A stretch of DNA of 12,985 nt, taken from Neolentinus lepideus HHB14362 ss-1 (taxonomy: Eukaryota; Basidiomycota; Agaricomycetes; Gloeophyllales; Gloeophyllaceae). The DNA lies in the NCBI GenBank assembly GCA_001632425.1, contig KV425669.1:33195-46179 (forward strand). The letters are read 5' to 3'. Both the position numbers and the translations under genes were made by a program. Every line of letters begins with the position of its first letter. The stretch's first letter is position 1. Below are positions 9,222 through 12,985 of this stretch, one piece after another. Below the pieces are notes generated by a model. It saw only the letters and a program-made list of their open reading frames with translations, was not told the origin of the DNA and ran no database searches.

Positions 9222-10417
9222 TCACCGCTTCTTCTTCTCCTCATCTGCGTCAAACCCAAAGAACTCCGCCGCAACCCGATCGCCCAGCTGCTTCTCCTCT
9301 GGAGGCGGCACGGGAGGCATCTGGGGTTTCTTGTCTTCTTTCAACTCAACTTTTTCCCTCTTCTTCTCTTCCCCCTTCTTCTCCTTCTCCTCTATCCTCT
9401 TCGCCTCTGCATCCACATTTTTCTCCTGCGTCTTAACTTCCTCAGGCTCCACCTCTGCATTTATCTCCTCCCCGAAAATCCCTCCAACAGCAGCCTTCAC
9501 ATCCTCCATGACCTTCCTCGCCCTGCTCGCGCTGGCTGCCTCCCTCCTCGCCTGCTCCTCGGCCTCTTTCCTTTTCCTCTCCTCAATCACGGATGCGTGT
9601 TCACGCCACTTCGTTCTACTGTACGCACGAATCTCCGCATGACGCGTCTGGAGGTCGACATGTTTCTTGATGATGCGATTTTGGATTTCCAGAGCAGAGA
9701 GGTAGGCAAGGCGGCGCTCATTCAAGACATATTTGATGCGTGCCATGGATTTTCGGACCTACATATAAAACAGGAGGTGTATTAGATAGTGACCGTGATA
9801 CGTAAAGGGATAGTATTGACGGTAATGAGCTTGCGCGGGTACGCAATATTAGAAGCGTGGTTCGCGCCAATTCGCCTTGCTTCCTCCTTCTGCGTTGCGA
9901 GGAGGTTGCGCTCGCGAAGAAGGACGTACCACAGAGTGTGCAAGTCCCTGAAGCTCTTCCGTCGAAGCTCGGCGGCCGTCCATGAACGACCTACGTATCA
10001 CTCAGGTATGGTCCAAAATATTAATATAGCACACATACCACTAGGGTCTCCACTCAAATCAGCGGCCTCGAGCGTCTCATACGTTACCGACCCGTCTGTA
10101 GCAACCTTCTTCCTAAAGAACGCATATAGCCCGTGGTTGGGGTCGACCTGGACACCGAGGTGGGGGCGGAGTGGGCCTCCCTCAGTGTGCTTCCATCCCG
10201 CACCTTCGCTCGCGCGTTTTATTTTTCTGCCGTTGCGGACGGACGGGGTGGTGGTGGGCGTGGATGATTCAGAGGTGGCGGCGATTGGAAGAGGTGGCGG
10301 CGGGGCAGCCTCGCTGGTGGTGACGGTCTCGACGACGGCGGCGAACGTTCGGGAGGACGAGGAGAGGAATGAGCGAGCATGAAGACAGCCGCGGGCAGTC
10401 CGATAGAGCGCGAGCAT
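9222..10417 (-). CDS. MRPL4: Mitochondrial ribosomal protein uL29m (MRP-L47 family)
   Basis: Large-subunit mitoribosome protein placed near the polypeptide exit in the uL29 position. Exons in coding order: 10417-10039, 9990-9794, 9758-9222; 1113 nt, 370 aa, somewhat longer than yeast MRPL4. Residues 1-30 ([10 protein letters not shown]...) are basic, hydroxylated and free of acids, a good matrix-targeting presequence. A Pro/Thr-rich linker follows, then the MRP-L47 core with [10 protein letters not shown] near 94-103, [47 protein letters not shown] and [18 protein letters not shown] near 194-211. Residues about 244-269 look coiled-coil, and 296-336 are almost all Lys/Glu. ATG 10417 is the first in-frame ATG, though the frame stays open upstream. 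The second intron (9759-9793) would be only 35 nt; it is needed because the unspliced frame has TAA. Confidence 0.94.
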
Positions 10418-11074
10418 CACTGCTCTGGAGGATGCGTTCAAGCTGTGCAAGACAATTTGGGCCGCGTACAGAAATGGAAACCCTGACCTTGCCAGGTTGT
10501 CTTTCACTCCAAGGTCCAATAGCAAGGTAAGACGACAAGCAGGCTCCTTGATCCCGTACCACCACCATGGTCCGGGAGTTCCCACGCCCTTGTGGGCAAG
10601 GAAAGCGTCCTCTTGGTCGTATTGCCATCCCAGGCACCCCCAAAATTGCACACAAACATCCCCCAGGAGTGCTAACTATGCCCCTACGCCCCATGATAGA
10701 CCCGCTGCGACTCCCAGCGAATGTCGTCCGCAACTACAGCCCGAATACCCACATACTCCGACTACCCCATCCCTGCCCCTACGGCCGCATCCACCCCAAG
10801 CCGCACTTGCTACACATTTGTAGGCTGCCCCTCTCACCCCTCCATGCCCTCACTCCTACTCTATCGATAGAACCCCCTCCTTCTTTCTTGTATTCTAACA
10901 CACTCCACCCTCTCACCAACATAACACTACTGAATCCAGGGTCTCTCGGCATCTTCCGCAACCTCCTGTACAGTCCATCAGCCACTTGCCATAAAACTGC
11001 TCCACGGCCCACTTCTCACCCCATCTTTTTTTAACAAAGCCACGCAGGGTGCCCACACAAACAAACCTGCACAC
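10418..11074. other. Divergent intergenic region
   Basis: It separates the starts of uL29m (-) and the gene at 11075 (+), so both promoters should be here, but I see no clear TATA box. From about 10,640 rightwards the + strand becomes strikingly C-rich and G-poor. A 155-codon open frame (10567-11034, +) starts at an ATG in good context (ACCACCATGG), yet its residues (Pro, Leu, His, Thr) look like a product of base bias rather than a selected protein. Confidence 0.5.
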
Positions 11075-12878
11075 ATGCCGAGCGAAGAGTGCCCAACCCG
11101 CTCCATCCGTTCTGCAACAAACAAAGCGAACTCCCGCCCAGTAGAGAATCACCGCCCCACTAGATCCAGCCTAGGCGGAGGCGACAACATCGCATCTGCA
11201 TCAACCAACCCCCCTATCAACGTCACGGCGTCCAGCCATCCTTCGCCCCCAACCCGAGACCGCCTCGAGACTCAGACAATTATCGCCCATCTCCCAGAAG
11301 ATGAAGATGGTATGCAGACTCATAACTCCACCTGCTACTGCTCTAACCAGTCAGATAGGGAGCCCGCTCTCTCCCACTACCTCCACGCTCCTGCCCGATG
11401 AAGAGGATGCCGAATTCATGGATTTCGAGTCCACGCCCACCCCGCTGCGAGTCCACAACCCTCCCACACTCATCTCGACGGCGCTAGGCTCCATTCCTCA
11501 GCAGCTCATGCCCCCGGCGCCCATTACATCCCCACCTAGAGAAGGCCCAAGCCAGCCTCCCCCCGAGGGGGAACGCTCTCCTACCCCTGAAGTCCGCCTG
11601 GTCTTTGACCAGCCAGGCGCCCAGCCCACATACGCGCTAGTCACGGCAAGCTCTTCTGGCTCATCTAGTGCAGTGCCTGCCCGAGCTCGGAATGCTAAAC
11701 GGGCCCCAGTTTCCCCCCCAACTACAGTCGGGATAGTGCGAACGGCCCCGGTGCCTTCCTCCATGAACCCATCGCCCACCCATCACCCACAGGCCCAAAC
11801 TACAGCAGCTCCCACTGCCCACACTACAGCTGTGCTGCCACAAGCGCAACACGACCCAATGGACCTGCTGGCTCCTGTTCCAGCCCAACCCCCCCTGGCA
11901 CCCACAGTGCCTACCCACCCACACCCACCCCCTAATGCAGCTAATGCACTGGCGGAACAGCTGCCCCCACCCGTGCCTGCCCAACAGCACGCTGACGGCG
12001 ATGAAGTGCCCGTCAACCCTGATGTAGCGGCACTCGTTAATTCCTACCAGAATGAACTCCAAGCGATAAACACGCACACGGCGCACCAGACGGCCAACAA
12101 CCCTAACTCATCATCATCTGCTTTCACTCCACCCCCACCTGGCGGATTCCCTGTAACCTACCGTAACAGTGGTGCTGAGCTATTCCGCAACATAGCACCA
12201 GCCCAACTCACTGCCCTGTTCAGCCAACCCACCCCAGTTCTCATCGTGCTGCCTCACAATTGGAATGGCAGGGAGCTGGCCACGAGAGGCGCTGAGGCTG
12301 CAGCCCATATCCTTTCGACGGCGGTTGCATACTCACGTGCCACATCCAACGCCCCTACCGATGACATCCAGGTCACGATGGCCACTCCAGCCAACCCATC
12401 TGGCCCCAACCAACCGCGCGTGTTCTTCCTCCGGAATCTCACTCAGGAGGTCTTCACTAGTATGCTCGAGCGTCGTGTAATTTCGCACCGCCGCTCCACA
12501 TTCCAGGTTTATCCTGTCCCTGTCCCAGAGCCCGCCCGCGCTATTGTCCTCGCACTCGCTGGATTCACCTCCCGCGACACCCAAGGTATCCGCGAAGCCT
12601 TAATTACCCTCCTCCAGTCTGCCCCCCTCCACGATGTCATCAGGGAGGTTATTCAACAGGAAATCTACAGCTCCCATGAGACGCTCACCGAGATAGCCAA
12701 TGACTTTGCACACTCAATCTCCCTCCAACGCATTGACACGCGCGCCCCCGGTGGCCTCATCACCCCCCGATACATATTATTCGCACGCCGCCCTCCTGGG
12801 ATCTCCAGTGCCCTATGGTTCCAGCTCCGCCAAGCGCTCTACGACACGACCTATGGTACAGCCCTTTTTGGTACTTGA
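11075..12878 (+). CDS. Unrecognised protein: Pro-rich N half, compact C-terminal domain
   Basis: Exons 11075-11309 and 11359-12878 join (intron 11310-11358, GTATGC...CTAAC...ATAG) to 1755 nt, 584 aa. Residues 1-345 are disordered-looking and rich in Pro, Ala, Thr, Ser and Gln, with acidic patches (PEDEDG, DEEDAEFMDFE). Residues about 349-584 form a folded-looking domain with VLIVLPHNWNGREL, RVFFLRNLTQEVF, an alpha-rich middle (IREALITLLQSAP, VIREVIQQEIY) and PRYILFARRPPG near the end. No enzyme motif, signal peptide, membrane helix or zinc knuckle is visible. The WNGRE-plus-helical layout recalls expanded, poorly characterised Agaricomycete proteins, some of which I suspect to be gag-like products of mobile elements; this is memory, not a search. 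Coding strand is C-rich and G-poor, unlike MSH5. Stop TGA 12876-12878. ATG 11075 gives the longest joined frame; translation from ATG 11301 would avoid the intron. Confidence 0.7.
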
Positions 12879-12985
12879 GCAAAGCAGGCCATTGCACTGC
12901 ATGGCATTTTTTACGAGTCCTGAGTTAATTTTTGATTCTTGATATCTTTGATATCTTTGAGCATATATGACTGTTGCTTTTCATA
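12879..12985. repeat. 3' flank with GATATCTTT tandem repeat
   Basis: The 107 bases after the last stop are A/T-rich and hold GATATCTTT twice in a row (12941-12958), with a partial third match following. They could be the 3' UTR; no gene is seen. Confidence 0.45.

Noticed and set aside
9187..9785. Open frames on the + strand rich in Ser and Phe
   Set aside because: They are the antisense of the charged C-terminal part of uL29m; GAA/AAG-rich coding DNA reads as Ser/Phe on the other strand.
10396..10526. Helical-looking + strand frame (LEDAFKLCKTIWAAYRNG) with a following GTAAG
   Set aside because: It has an upstream in-frame stop, no ATG, and lies on the 5' leader of uL29m; I found no exon to join it to.
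11498..12086. Gly/Cys/Trp-rich frames on the minus strand
   Set aside because: Antisense of the Pro-rich coding region; CCN codons read as NGG on the other strand.
1..12985. tRNA, rRNA, CRISPR array, integrase, transposase or reverse-transcriptase genes
   Set aside because: Looked for on both strands; no cloverleaf boxes, regularly spaced repeats or catalytic motifs were found.

Overview
The window looks like nuclear DNA from a filamentous basidiomycete fungus, most likely an Agaricomycete. The evidence is eukaryotic housekeeping genes cut by many GT-AG introns of about 45-60 nt, with CTAAC/CTGAC-type branch sites near the 3' ends, short intergenic spaces and protein sequences of fungal type. 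I joined exons by hand from reading frame and remembered family conservation. All five gene models close to a multiple of three with no internal stop.

Layout: (1) 82-4465 (+), MSH5, the meiotic MutS homologue, in 28 exons (956 aa), with an 11-nt and an 8-nt microexon and one apparent GC-AG intron in the ATPase core; its frame is still open at the left edge. (2) 4664-5941 (-), mitochondrial phosphate carrier of the Mir1 type, 7 exons, 317 aa, tail-to-tail with MSH5. (3) 5942-6294, a shared divergent promoter with TATA-like boxes and a perfect TGACGTCA palindrome. (4) 6295-7094 (+), a 209-aa protein of two tandem dimeric alpha/beta-barrel (ABM/EthD-like) units, 4 exons. (5) 7095-9221, 2.1 kb between two convergent 3' ends with no gene I can support, only small palindromes and a short tandem repeat. 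(6) 9222-10417 (-), mitochondrial large-subunit ribosomal protein uL29m (MRP-L47/MRPL4 family), 3 exons, 370 aa. (7) 10418-11074, a divergent intergenic region turning C-rich on the + strand. (8) 11075-12878 (+), a 584-aa protein with a long Pro/Ala/Thr/Ser-rich N-terminal half and a compact C-terminal domain; I cannot assign a function.

The genes do not form a pathway: meiotic recombination, mitochondrial phosphate import and mitochondrial translation simply sit side by side. I see no new multi-gene system, tRNA, rRNA, CRISPR array or complete transposon. The points most worth checking are the splicing of MSH5 (microexons, GC donor), the very short intron in uL29m, and the identity of the orphan gene at the right end.
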